From JAGNXB01 sp942490895 (GTDB taxonomy: Bacteria > Bacteroidota > Bacteroidia > Chitinophagales > Saprospiraceae), in assembly GCA_942490895.1 (NCBI GenBank), contig CALNZC010000069.1, positions 51,038-115,037 of the forward strand: a stretch of 64,000 nt of DNA. The letters are read 5' to 3'. Below the pieces are notes generated by a model. The model saw only the letters and a list, made by a program, of their open reading frames with translations. It had not been told where the DNA came from and searched no databases. Position 1 is the stretch's first letter. Each line of letters starts with the position of its first letter. This document shows positions 27,680 to 36,026 of the stretch, piece by piece. Made by a program: the position numbers and the translations under genes.

Positions 27680-29914
27680 TCACCGAATTAATTGCACTTC
27701 ACCCTTGATTTTTTTGACTTCGCCTGTAATGAGCAATACCTGGAGGGAAAACACGTAGACATTTGAGGGGGCAAGACGATCACCAATCTCTCCATCCCAG
27801 CCTAAAGGTTGAGTGTTTCCTGCGGCATAGGTCCATCTGTACTGTTGATTGCCCCATCGGTCAAACACCTCCATTTGATCCACTCTTTGAACCACATCTG
27901 CATTCAACACCGGCAAAAACAAATCATTGACGCCATCTTCATTTGGAGAGAATGCTGTAGGTGCATAGCTGTACCAGGTCTCTTCAAATTTCACATAGGT
28001 CTGGGCACAGATCTCACAATCGGGCCCTAACTGGAGACAAAGGGTGAGGATGCCACCTCCGATTCCAGCAATATTCACCTGGGCACAGTCAGTGCAATCC
28101 AGGATCAATTTGAGAGCAGACCAGTGATATGAAGTGATGAGAGAATCAGAGAATCCCAATATAGGCTGAATGAGGATTTGCTCTCCAGCTGTACCTGTCA
28201 ATCCCTGGGGCAAACCGAGTGAAGGCAGTACCGTTGCTGGCATGGTGATCAATGTATCCCACATACAACCATTGGCATCTATCACATGCAAAAGATAGTC
28301 TCCCGGGACGAGGCTCGTGAATGTTGGCCCTCCAGTCTCGCTGTTGCCAAAGCCCTCCAATGTAAGGGTAAAAGGCTCATCACCTGAAGTGAGATCGACG
28401 AAGGTGAACAGTCCATTTCCCCCTTCACAAACGGGTGCGTAAATCACGTATTCCATGCCACCCAATGACTTTCGCAGGTCCAGCACTTCAACGGTATCCA
28501 GTGCACTGCACCCATTAGTGGGGTCCGTCACCTTTACCTGAAAGAGACCAGGATCGCCGACCAACAAAGAGCCACCCATGAGGGGACCCATGGACGGGTC
28601 AGCCAGGTTGGTCCATTCTGCGATCAATGGAAAAGGAAGGTTTCCCTGTCCGATCATGACTGAATCCGTGAGGCAGGTCAATGATCCATCTTGGCCGGCA
28701 TCAGCTTGGGGCAAGTTCCCGTTCTCTATGACGGTCATCATTTGCTGGAAGGTGCAACCCCCATTGGGGCCGACTAAAGACGCTGTCAGAGTGTAAATCC
28801 CTGCCTCTTGTACCATCACATTAGGGTTGGTGGCCCCGGGGATGATATTCCCCGAGGGATCTGTCCAGGAAAGGACAATATTCCCAGGTCCACTGGCCAC
28901 ATTGGCGGAAATCATGACCTCATCCAGGATGCAACTCAGGGTGTCCGGATTTTGAATGGATATGGCGGGGTCCCAGAAAAAGGCATCCACCCAAATGATC
29001 GAGTCACATCCCCATTGATCCGGAATGATCACTGTATCCAGTCCAGTATTGACGATGGGCATCCCACCAACCATCAACAAATCCCCAATGCAGAGAAGAG
29101 TATCGACAGAAGTAACCTGTTGAGGTACAAATCGGACTACCACCGTATCGGATATCCAGCATCGTTCCTTCATGACAATATCATCCAGAGCAAAGTCATT
29201 CCCGGAATTCGAACCATTGAGGTTGCGAATACACACTTGGGCGCTCGTCTGCATGCCCGCTGTCCAGGTCAACGTGGATTCCTCCCATTCACAGGTCACA
29301 GGGCCAAGCAGGTTGAATGTCCCATAATTCTGGCCATCGATGCGAAAAACCAGTTCTGCTGATTCATTTTCCGTCAGTGCGGAAGCCCAAAAAGAAAGGT
29401 CATATTCCCCCCCCTGTTCGACGGTCACATTTTGACACCAGATATCTCGATTGGGCAATAAACTCCCATTACAAGCCAGCATCAACCCGGTACCTGAAGT
29501 ATGATCCTGACATGGTTTAAAGTCCTGATGGACCGTCGATGGATCGTCGACGATCGCATAGGAGCCGGGGATGAATAACGTAAAGGGTGAAGACAACATG
29601 GTGGATGTGAATCCGCTGTTTCCCGCTGAAAAATCACCATTCTGAATCATGTTCGGTGACTGGATCTGGGCCGTTGCGATCAAGGTTTCCACCCCAAGGG
29701 TATTGACGGACCAGGTGGCTGAATCAAGAGGAGAGGGTATAATGCCAACTTCCCAGCTCAGATTCAAAACATCCCAATCACTTTGGGCTTCAACCAGAGT
29801 TTCGAATTCAGGTGAACAAAGGATTTGGTCAGGCCCCAACGTAAAGGCTTGTTGACAAACATTGGTCTGGGCCGCTGATTCAGAAAGTGCCGAGGCAAGG
29901 AAAAAAAACAACAA
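27680..29914 (-). CDS. T9SS-secreted protein with carbohydrate-binding-like N-terminus and type B sorting domain
   Basis: 744 residues are open from a TTG at 29914, which starts in the middle of the signal peptide (LFFFLASALSESAAQ). A better start is ATG 29953-29955: one extra T in the 8-T run at about 29935-29942 would give MPDHVFFSSRWYALLLFFF and join the frame. Residues about 90-245 look like a jelly-roll carbohydrate-binding domain (NMIQNGDFSAGNSGF, GGEYDLSFWA, FALDDIVMKE). PKD/Ig-like modules and a C-terminal sorting domain (PTAFSPNEDGVNDLF, FDRWGNQQY) follow. Likely surface or secreted adhesin. The start is uncertain because of two 8-base homopolymers. Confidence 0.8.
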   Translation of the reverse strand: MLFFFLASALSESAAQTNVCQQAFTLGPDQILCSPEFETLVEAQSDWDVLNLSWEVGIIPSPLDSATWSVNTLGVETLIATAQIQSPNMIQNGDFSAGNSGFTSTMLSSPFTLFIPGSYAIVDDPSTVHQDFKPCQDHTSGTGLMLACNGSLLPNRDIWCQNVTVEQGGEYDLSFWASALTENESAELVFRIDGQNYGTFNLLGPVTCEWEESTLTWTAGMQTSAQVCIRNLNGSNSGNDFALDDIVMKERCWISDTVVVRFVPQQVTSVDTLLCIGDLLMVGGMPIVNTGLDTVIIPDQWGCDSIIWVDAFFWDPAISIQNPDTLSCILDEVMISANVASGPGNIVLSWTDPSGNIIPGATNPNVMVQEAGIYTLTASLVGPNGGCTFQQMMTVIENGNLPQADAGQDGSLTCLTDSVMIGQGNLPFPLIAEWTNLADPSMGPLMGGSLLVGDPGLFQVKVTDPTNGCSALDTVEVLDLRKSLGGMEYVIYAPVCEGGNGLFTFVDLTSGDEPFTLTLEGFGNSETGGPTFTSLVPGDYLLHVIDANGCMWDTLITMPATVLPSLGLPQGLTGTAGEQILIQPILGFSDSLITSYHWSALKLILDCTDCAQVNIAGIGGGILTLCLQLGPDCEICAQTYVKFEETWYSYAPTAFSPNEDGVNDLFLPVLNADVVQRVDQMEVFDRWGNQQYRWTYAAGNTQPLGWDGEIGDRLAPSNVYVFSLQVLLITGEVKKIKGEVQLIR

Positions 29915-30009
29915 CAGGGCGTACCACCTGGATGAAAAAAAACGTGATCAGGCATAAACGAGCAGGGACAATAGAATGACTTATTGACCAAAGATAATAG
30001 ATTCTCCTT

Positions 30010-31328
30010 CTATGATTGACGCTGTTTTCGCACCGACTTAAACCACCAGAACACTGGAATGCCAGCACTGCAAACCAGCAAACCGGCCCAGGCCTGTTTG
30101 GGTTGACTCCACAATAAAGTCGCCAGAAACCAGAGACAAAGACTCAAGTAAATCAGGGGGACGATCGGAAAAAGTGGCACTTTGAATGAGGGCACCTCGC
30201 CATCCTTTTGTCTTCTAAAGATGAAAATCGCAAATGCTGCCATGACCATAAACACGATATCCATGAAAACGACATAGGTGATCAGGTTTTCAAATGTCGA
30301 CCAGAACCACAACAAGACAATGGCCCAAAAGGATTGGAGAAGGATCGCCAGGTAGGGCGTTTGAAAACGCGGATGGATCTCTGCCAACTGAGGAAAAAAG
30401 GACCCATCCTGGCCCATAGAATAATAGAGCCTGGGTGCAGAAAGAGTATAAATACTGGCGGTGCCCAAAGTGGAGAGAATGATGAGAATAGAAATAAAAA
30501 TCCCGCCCTGTTCAAAGACCTGCCCCACTGCATCTGCGGCTACTGCTGAGGATCCGGCTATTTCTTGAGGTGATAATAATTGCAAGTAGGCCCAATTTGC
30601 CGTGACATAAACAGTCGTTACGACCAATGCCCCAATAATCATGGCGCGTGGAACCGTTCGAGCTGGTTCAATGGTTTCACCGGCCAGATAGGATGCATGA
30701 TGCCACCCGCCATAGGACCAGAATACTCCGACGAGGGCTAAACCCAATCCGGATAACCCCCAGGAATGGGGCACTTGTTTCTCCACCAGAGATGTACCAA
30801 AGAAGTACCAGGCTCCACGGCAACAATCATAAAAATGCCCAGGATTTTCATCATTGTCAGTGTAGATGCCACACCAGCACCTGATTTGACACCCCGAATA
30901 TTAATCATAGTCAACAGGAGCAACAGAACCGTTCCGACGATCGGCGTGCCCTCAGGGCCAATAGGGAGAAAGTAATCGAGATAGCGCACACAAGCCAGAA
31001 CCAGTGCTGCAATTGCACCTGAAGCGATCACAGTCAGACTGACCCATCCATAAAGAAAGGCCACCAGGTCGCCATATCCTTCCCTCAAATAGGCGTAAAC
31101 ACCACCAACTCCTGGAAATCGACTGCCCAGTTCGGCAAATGTGAGCGAGCCTGTCAACGCCACAACGCCACCGATCATCCAGGCAATCAGAATCCCATGT
31201 TCATTGGGAACTTTCGCAGCGATGTCACTTGGGGTGAGAAATATTCCAGAACCAATGCAAGCCCCGATGGCAATCAGGGCCAACGGGATCAATCCAATCT
31301 GGCGTTGAAAGCCTTGCGGCGGTGTCAT
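30010..31328 (-). pseudogene. APC-superfamily amino-acid permease, frameshifted
   Basis: Two overlapping frames make one permease of about 440 residues. The first (from ATG 31328) has the family start IGLIPLALIAIGACIGSGIFL and reads to about KILGIFMIVAV. The other frame then continues as AWYFFGTSLVEKQVPHSW and runs through the remaining helices to the stop at 30010. One missing base near 30814-30818 (probably GGG read as GG) explains the break. Such permeases import or exchange amino acids across the inner membrane with about 12 helices. Both halves are well conserved, so a sequence error is more likely than a true pseudogene. Substrate unknown. Confidence 0.8.
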
Positions 31329-31338
31329 GAATGGCGAC

Positions 31339-31926
31339 TTATTTCTTTAGTGCGGCCGGACGATCATACTGGCAGCAACCGTGCAAATTCTCATAAACCT
31401 CATCCGATGCACGTTCCGTTTCGGTATCGTGACCGATACTCGCAATGGTCTTTTGAATGGTTCCTTCCGATGTTTTTCCAGGCAAATACTTGAGGGTCAG
31501 CAATTGCGTATCCTCACTCCAATTGGCCATAACAACGCCTTTGACAGAACGTGCAGCACGTTCGATCCGATCTTTGCACATACCGCATTTGCCATAGACT
31601 TTAAACTGAGCAGACTCCAGGGATTTCTTTTTTGCACCATAGTTACGAGCTGGTTGGGTTTGCACATCTGTCGCAGCGACCTGCTTTTCAGCCAGAATCT
31701 CTCTGATCGTCAGAATCGGATAATCGTCCTTATTGGGCACAGTCAGGCTGAGTCGATTCCCGCCCACCTGGACCTGACGGATATCTGTATACTCCGAAAA
31801 GAGAGCTTTGATATCTTCATCCGAAACGTTTTCAGGACGCTCCAACTGGATCGTATATTGAATTTGGGCTGTCAGACTGGAAATTCCCAGGATCACAAGG
31901 AGGGATAGCAAAATGCTGGTACGCAT
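31339..31926 (-). CDS. Secreted HMA-domain (heavy-metal-associated) protein
   Basis: 195 residues from ATG 31926 (MRTSILLSLL), which begins a signal peptide ending near SSLTAQ. Earlier in-frame codons up to 32013 only add non-signal residues. The second half contains an HMA-like fold with the metal-site variant KCGMCKDRIERAA, and the C-terminus has HGCCQYDRP, a further possible metal ligand pair. The N-terminal half (about 20-90) looks like a second, degenerate ferredoxin-like domain without the cysteines. It lies 10 bases from the permease start and may share its transcript. Probably periplasmic copper or other soft-metal handling. Confidence 0.72.
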   Translation of the reverse strand: MRTSILLSLLVILGISSLTAQIQYTIQLERPENVSDEDIKALFSEYTDIRQVQVGGNRLSLTVPNKDDYPILTIREILAEKQVAATDVQTQPARNYGAKKKSLESAQFKVYGKCGMCKDRIERAARSVKGVVMANWSEDTQLLTLKYLPGKTSEGTIQKTIASIGHDTETERASDEVYENLHGCCQYDRPAALKK

Positions 31927-32039
31927 AGGTGGAGATGTTTTATCTATAATGCAGTTTGGAGACGTTAAGTTACCTTCTTTGCAAATAAAATCAAGGATCT
32001 TGCTTTTTTTCAATGGTCCGTTTATTCAACTACTGACTT

Positions 32040-33512
32040 ATGAAGACATCAGATTCCCTGGATGACCTCCTCCATCAGATTAACTCGTTAGCTGATCGTA
32101 CGTCCAAAATGGAACCCAGTCCCCAGGAATGGGGGCAATGGCTGGATGAAATGAAAGCCTATACCGATGACTTTCTGAAAGACACCAGAGATGGTCCTGC
32201 CTATCGAAAACCGGCAGCCGGCCATTCACAGGAAAACTATGCTTTTCATCTGGAAGAGAACGGTGTTCCATTGTCTTCCGTTCTGGAAGAAATGAACCAG
32301 ATGGTCGACTACTCGGGTCTGAATCCGGCATCTGGAGGGCATCTGGCCTATATTCCCGGAGGTGGGGTACTCCCCTCTTCCTTAGGTGATTTGCTGGCCG
32401 CCGTCACCAACCGTTATGCTGGTGTCGCCTTCGCCAATCCTGGAGCAGTTGCATTGGAACACTTTCTTATTCGCTGGATGACGGAACTGTTCGGGTTCCC
32501 CAAGACCACTGGCGGCAACCTGAGCAGTGGTGGATCCATTGCCAACCTGATTGCGATCACTACCGCCAGAGATGCCCTGAATCTTCGTCCATCTGATTAT
32601 GAACGGTTAGTGATCTACGGGTCTGAACGCATGCACCATTGCCTTCACAAGGCTCTTCGCATTGCCGGCCTGGGCTTTAGTCCACTACGAGAAATAGAAC
32701 TGGATCATCGCCAACGAATGATCCCTGAAGTGCTGGAGGCTCAGATCATCCAGGATAGAACCGATGGATTGACTCCATTCCTGATCATTGGTTCTGCCGG
32801 AACAACCGATACTGGCAGTATTGATCCATTAGATGCCCTCGCGGACATTGCAGAACGTCAACACCTGTGGTTTCATATTGATGCGGCCTATGGGGGCTTT
32901 TTTTATCTGGTTCCGGAACTCAAATCCCGCCTCAGTGGAATCTCCAGGGCTCATTCATTGGTCATCGACCCACACAAAGGATTGTTCCTCCCTTACGGAA
33001 CAGGGGCCGTACTCATCCGGGACATCCAACAACTCCATGCCAGTCAGTATTATCAAGCCAACTATATGCAAGATGCCGCAATGGCGGACCTGGGTTGGTC
33101 TCCTGCCGATCTCTCACCGGAACTGACCAAACACTTTCGAGGCTTACGCATGTACTTTGCGTTGAAGATGTTTGGCATAGATCAGTTCCGAAACGCCCTC
33201 AAAGAGAAGATTGTCCTTTGCCAGTATTTCCATCATGCCATTCACGAACTCGGATTCGAGGTGGGTCCTTACCCAGAACTTTCTGTCACGCATTTTCGCT
33301 GGGCTCCTCCCGGAGTTGACCCAAACAAGGTCAATCGCAGGATCATGGACCTCGTTCATGCAGATGGTCGTGTATTCCTCTCCTCGACGACCCTCGATGG
33401 ACAAATCTGGATTCGGCTTGCCGTTCTCAGCTTCCGAACCAAGCTTCGACACATAACAATGACCCTTGACCTTTTGCGTGAGACATTGACTCAACTATCT
33501 GAAAATGATTAA
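32040..33512 (+). CDS. PLP-dependent group II amino-acid decarboxylase
   Basis: A 490-residue fold-type I PLP enzyme. It shows GGHLAYIPGGG near residue 100, SSGGSIANLIAI (phosphate-binding region), HIDAAYGGFF with the PLP-ring aspartate, and DPHKGLFLPYG with the Schiff-base lysine. These fit the aromatic-L-amino-acid/glutamate decarboxylase family. It would release CO2 from an amino acid such as tyrosine, tryptophan, DOPA, aspartate or glutamate; the sequence alone does not fix the substrate. It is divergent from the HMA gene and followed 36 bases later by the protease-like gene. Confidence 0.85.
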   Translation: MKTSDSLDDLLHQINSLADRTSKMEPSPQEWGQWLDEMKAYTDDFLKDTRDGPAYRKPAAGHSQENYAFHLEENGVPLSSVLEEMNQMVDYSGLNPASGGHLAYIPGGGVLPSSLGDLLAAVTNRYAGVAFANPGAVALEHFLIRWMTELFGFPKTTGGNLSSGGSIANLIAITTARDALNLRPSDYERLVIYGSERMHHCLHKALRIAGLGFSPLREIELDHRQRMIPEVLEAQIIQDRTDGLTPFLIIGSAGTTDTGSIDPLDALADIAERQHLWFHIDAAYGGFFYLVPELKSRLSGISRAHSLVIDPHKGLFLPYGTGAVLIRDIQQLHASQYYQANYMQDAAMADLGWSPADLSPELTKHFRGLRMYFALKMFGIDQFRNALKEKIVLCQYFHHAIHELGFEVGPYPELSVTHFRWAPPGVDPNKVNRRIMDLVHADGRVFLSSTTLDGQIWIRLAVLSFRTKLRHITMTLDLLRETLTQLSEND

Positions 33513-33548
33513 GTTCGTATTCAGGGTATAGCTTAGATCAAGCAGCAT

Positions 33549-34814
33549 ATGAATCAAATCACTCACTTCATGTCAAGGTATCGCCAATGGGTGATAGCGT
33601 TGATTCTATGCGTGACGGGCCCAATAATTCTCTTATCGCAACCAGCCAATACACCGTCGATCTTGTTCATGCCTGGCAAGGCTGTCCGGGTACCCTTTGA
33701 CTATGAAAATGGCTTTTTGGTGATCGACCTCTTGTTTGAAAATGTCCTTCCACTCCGTTTTATCATCGATACCGGTGCCGAATACACTATTCTAACCCAA
33801 AAGGCAATCAGTGATCTATTGAAATTGCCCTATGAACGGGAATACTCGATGGTCGGTTCGGATATGCAAACCATAATCGAGGCACTCCTTGTCCGGGACG
33901 TTGATATGGAGATCAAACGAATGAAGTTGATGCATCGTGATATTTTGGTCACCAAGGAGGACTACTTTCAGATCAATTACTTCACCGGGTCACCCATTCA
34001 CGGTATTCTTGGTGCGGATATCCTCAGCCGATTTGTCATCAGCATTGACTATCGTCGCCAGGTCATCGAATTTATTGATCCGGGCACGTTCAAGGAAGAA
34101 AAGGGGTATGCTGAAATTCCGATGACCCTGCATCGCAACAAACCGTTTCTACACCTTCCGACAAAGATCCATGAGCATACGGATGCGCTACCGTTCAAGT
34201 ACCTCCTTGATACCGGAGCGGCTTTGCCTTTGCTCCTGCTTACAAATAGTCATCCGGCTATTCATTTACCCGACCATGTTGTCCAGGGTATTCTCGGGAT
34301 GGGTCTGGGCGGATTCCTGACTGGAGCAAAGGGGCGAATCCAGCAGGTTTATCTCGGCCCTTTCCCGATCAATAACCTGGTTGGGAGTTTTCAGGATGTC
34401 TCACTTTATCCAGACACCACGCATTTGCAAGGACGCCATGGCATCCTGGGAAATCTTGTTCTGGACCGGTTTGATCTTATTCTGGACTACCCTCGCGGAC
34501 GGGCATTTGTCCGACCGAATGATGACTATGCCGATCCATTCCCAGTCGACCGAAGTGGATTGTTCCTGATCAGTTCGGGTTTTGACCTCTCCACCATTAT
34601 GGTTCAGGAGGTTATTCCGGGCTCTCCTGCATTTATTGCTGGTATTCGGCCGGGAGATATCCTCAAAAAGTACAAGTTCTGGCCGGTCAGTTTTTTTGGA
34701 TTGGAAGGCTTGACTCAGCGCTTTCGAAAGGAGCCCGGGAAGAAGATTCGGTTGAAGATCAAACGAGGTCGAAAACGACTGCGTCGTCACTTTGTGCTCC
34801 AGGACTATATTTAG
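33549..34814 (+). CDS. Retropepsin-like aspartyl protease with C-terminal PDZ domain
   Basis: 421 residues with an N-terminal hydrophobic segment (about 14-32; signal peptide or anchor). Two aspartyl-protease half-sites follow: FIIDTGAEYTIL (about 77-88) and YLLDTGAALPLL (about 218-229), each with the catalytic DTGA. The second is followed by a HGILGNLVLDRF-type segment. A PDZ domain closes the protein (VIPGSPAFIAGIRPGDIL). Two DTGA half-sites in one chain mean a pseudo-dimer could form in cis, while the PDZ part would bind C-termini or regulate access. Predicted envelope protease of unknown target. Confidence 0.82.
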   Translation: MNQITHFMSRYRQWVIALILCVTGPIILLSQPANTPSILFMPGKAVRVPFDYENGFLVIDLLFENVLPLRFIIDTGAEYTILTQKAISDLLKLPYEREYSMVGSDMQTIIEALLVRDVDMEIKRMKLMHRDILVTKEDYFQINYFTGSPIHGILGADILSRFVISIDYRRQVIEFIDPGTFKEEKGYAEIPMTLHRNKPFLHLPTKIHEHTDALPFKYLLDTGAALPLLLLTNSHPAIHLPDHVVQGILGMGLGGFLTGAKGRIQQVYLGPFPINNLVGSFQDVSLYPDTTHLQGRHGILGNLVLDRFDLILDYPRGRAFVRPNDDYADPFPVDRSGLFLISSGFDLSTIMVQEVIPGSPAFIAGIRPGDILKKYKFWPVSFFGLEGLTQRFRKEPGKKIRLKIKRGRKRLRRHFVLQDYI

Positions 34815-34836
34815 CCCTGCGGAATCGCGCTTATCC

Positions 34837-34868
34837 TTTGGAATTCAGCGAATGAAGTACTATCTTTG
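34837..34868 (+). promoter_or_regulatory. Bacteroidota-type promoter of rplU-rpmA
   Basis: TTTG (34837-34840), 20-base spacer, TATCTTTG (34861-34868), matching the -33 TTTG / -7 TAnnTTTG consensus. Predicted start about 6-8 bases downstream, giving a short leader before ATG 34892. Confidence 0.8.
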
Positions 34869-34891
34869 CAGCCGCTAAAAATAACTCATCT

Positions 34892-35203
34892 ATGTTCGCA
34901 ATTGTCACTATTGCTGGTCAGCAATTCAAAGTCGAGGAAGGGCAAGAGCTCTTCGTCCACCAGCTGGAGGCAGGCGAAGGAGATCAAGTCTCTTTCGCGG
35001 AAGTCCTGCTCACCGAAAACAACGGTCAGGTCACGGTTGGAAAACCCTTTGTTTCAGGCGCTAAGGTTACGGCCTCAGTGATTGGACAACAGAAAGGTGA
35101 CAAAGTGATTGTTTTCAAAAAGAAAAGACGGAAGGGATACCGGGTCAAGAATGGCCACCGTCAAAGTTTCACCAAGATCAAGGTGGACTCCATTAACGCT
35201 TAA
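34892..35203 (+). CDS. rplU: 50S ribosomal protein L21
   Basis: 103 residues covering the whole L21 family: MFAIVTIAGQQFKVEEGQ at the start, VGKPFVSGAKV in the middle and the basic rRNA-binding end KKRRKGYRVKNGHRQ. It binds 23S rRNA near L20. It is followed 21 bases later by rpmA, the usual rplU-rpmA pair, and both are driven by the promoter at 34837-34868. Confidence 0.97.
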   Translation: MFAIVTIAGQQFKVEEGQELFVHQLEAGEGDQVSFAEVLLTENNGQVTVGKPFVSGAKVTASVIGQQKGDKVIVFKKKRRKGYRVKNGHRQSFTKIKVDSINA

Positions 35204-35224
35204 TTCAGAAAAAACCAACCGACC

Positions 35225-35968
35225 ATGGCTCACAAGAAAGGGGTAGGTAGTTCAGACAACGGACGCGACAGTAAAAGTAAACGACTAGGTGTCAAACTCT
35301 TCGGAGGTCAGGATGCCCGTGCCGGAAATATTATCATTCGCCAGCGCGGAACTAAGTTTCACCCAGGTGAAAACGTAGGTATGGGTAAAGATTATACCCT
35401 GTTTGCACTTGCTGACGGCGTGGTTAGTTTCCGTACAGGTCGTAAAGACCGTACGTATGTTAACATCCTACCAGATATGACAGTCGTCGCTGAGAAGCCG
35501 GCTCCAAAGAAAGTTGCCAAGGCTGCTCCAGCACCAAAAGCTGCTGCTCCAGCTGCTGCTCCAACACCGGAGGCCCCAAAGGCTGCCGAAGCAAAGGCTG
35601 AAAAGGCTGCTCCAAAGGCAGAAGCTAAAAAGGCCGAAGCTCCAGCACCAAAAGCTGAGGCGAAAGCCACTCCAAAGGCAGCTCCAGCAAAAAAGTCGAC
35701 CAAGAAGATCAAGCCAGACGATCTCAAGATCGTTGAAGGTGTTGGTCCGAAGATCGAAGAACTGCTGAAAGCTGGTGGCATTCCTACACTGGAAGCCATG
35801 GGTGATACGAGTGCTGATCGCATCAAGGAAATCCTAAGCGAAGCTGGCTCACGCTATCAGATGCACGATCCAACCACCTGGCCCGCCCAAGCGAAGATCG
35901 CTGCTGCCGGTGACTGGGATGCGTTAAAGGAATACCAGGACCGCCTGCAAGGCGGTCGCGAGGCGTAA
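35225..35968 (+). CDS. rpmA: 50S ribosomal protein L27 with long Ala/Lys/Pro linker and C-terminal HhH domain
   Basis: 247 residues, about three times the usual L27 length (about 85). Residues 1-87 are a normal L27 (MAHKKGVGSSDNGRD, RQRGTKFHPGENVG, FALADGVV), whose N-terminal tail reaches the peptidyl-transferase centre. Residues about 90-160 are a low-complexity Ala/Lys/Pro/Glu linker. Residues about 163-245 form a helix-hairpin-helix domain (DLKIVEGVGPKIEELLK, then a GSRYQMHDPTTWPAQA region) like those in small proteins annotated as 5' nuclease or DUF4332-like. The frame is continuous and ends just before a strong terminator, so the fusion looks real. The role of the extension is unknown. 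Confidence 0.93.
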   Translation: MAHKKGVGSSDNGRDSKSKRLGVKLFGGQDARAGNIIIRQRGTKFHPGENVGMGKDYTLFALADGVVSFRTGRKDRTYVNILPDMTVVAEKPAPKKVAKAAPAPKAAAPAAAPTPEAPKAAEAKAEKAAPKAEAKKAEAPAPKAEAKATPKAAPAKKSTKKIKPDDLKIVEGVGPKIEELLKAGGIPTLEAMGDTSADRIKEILSEAGSRYQMHDPTTWPAQAKIAAAGDWDALKEYQDRLQGGREA

Positions 35969-35990
35969 GCCTTATCGACAACATTAACAA

Positions 35991-36026
35991 AGAGGCGATG
36001 ATCTGCGGATCATCGCCTCTTTTTTT
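35991..36026 (+). terminator. Rho-independent terminator after rpmA
   Basis: 13-bp perfect stem (35991-36003 with 36008-36020), TGCG loop and a T-tract to 36026. It may also serve the convergent OstA-like gene, whose stop it touches. Confidence 0.92.

Noticed and set aside
35392..35826. 144-residue Ala-rich frame antisense to rpmA
   Set aside because: It is the mirror of the Ala/Lys/Pro linker and has no start context or homologous pattern.
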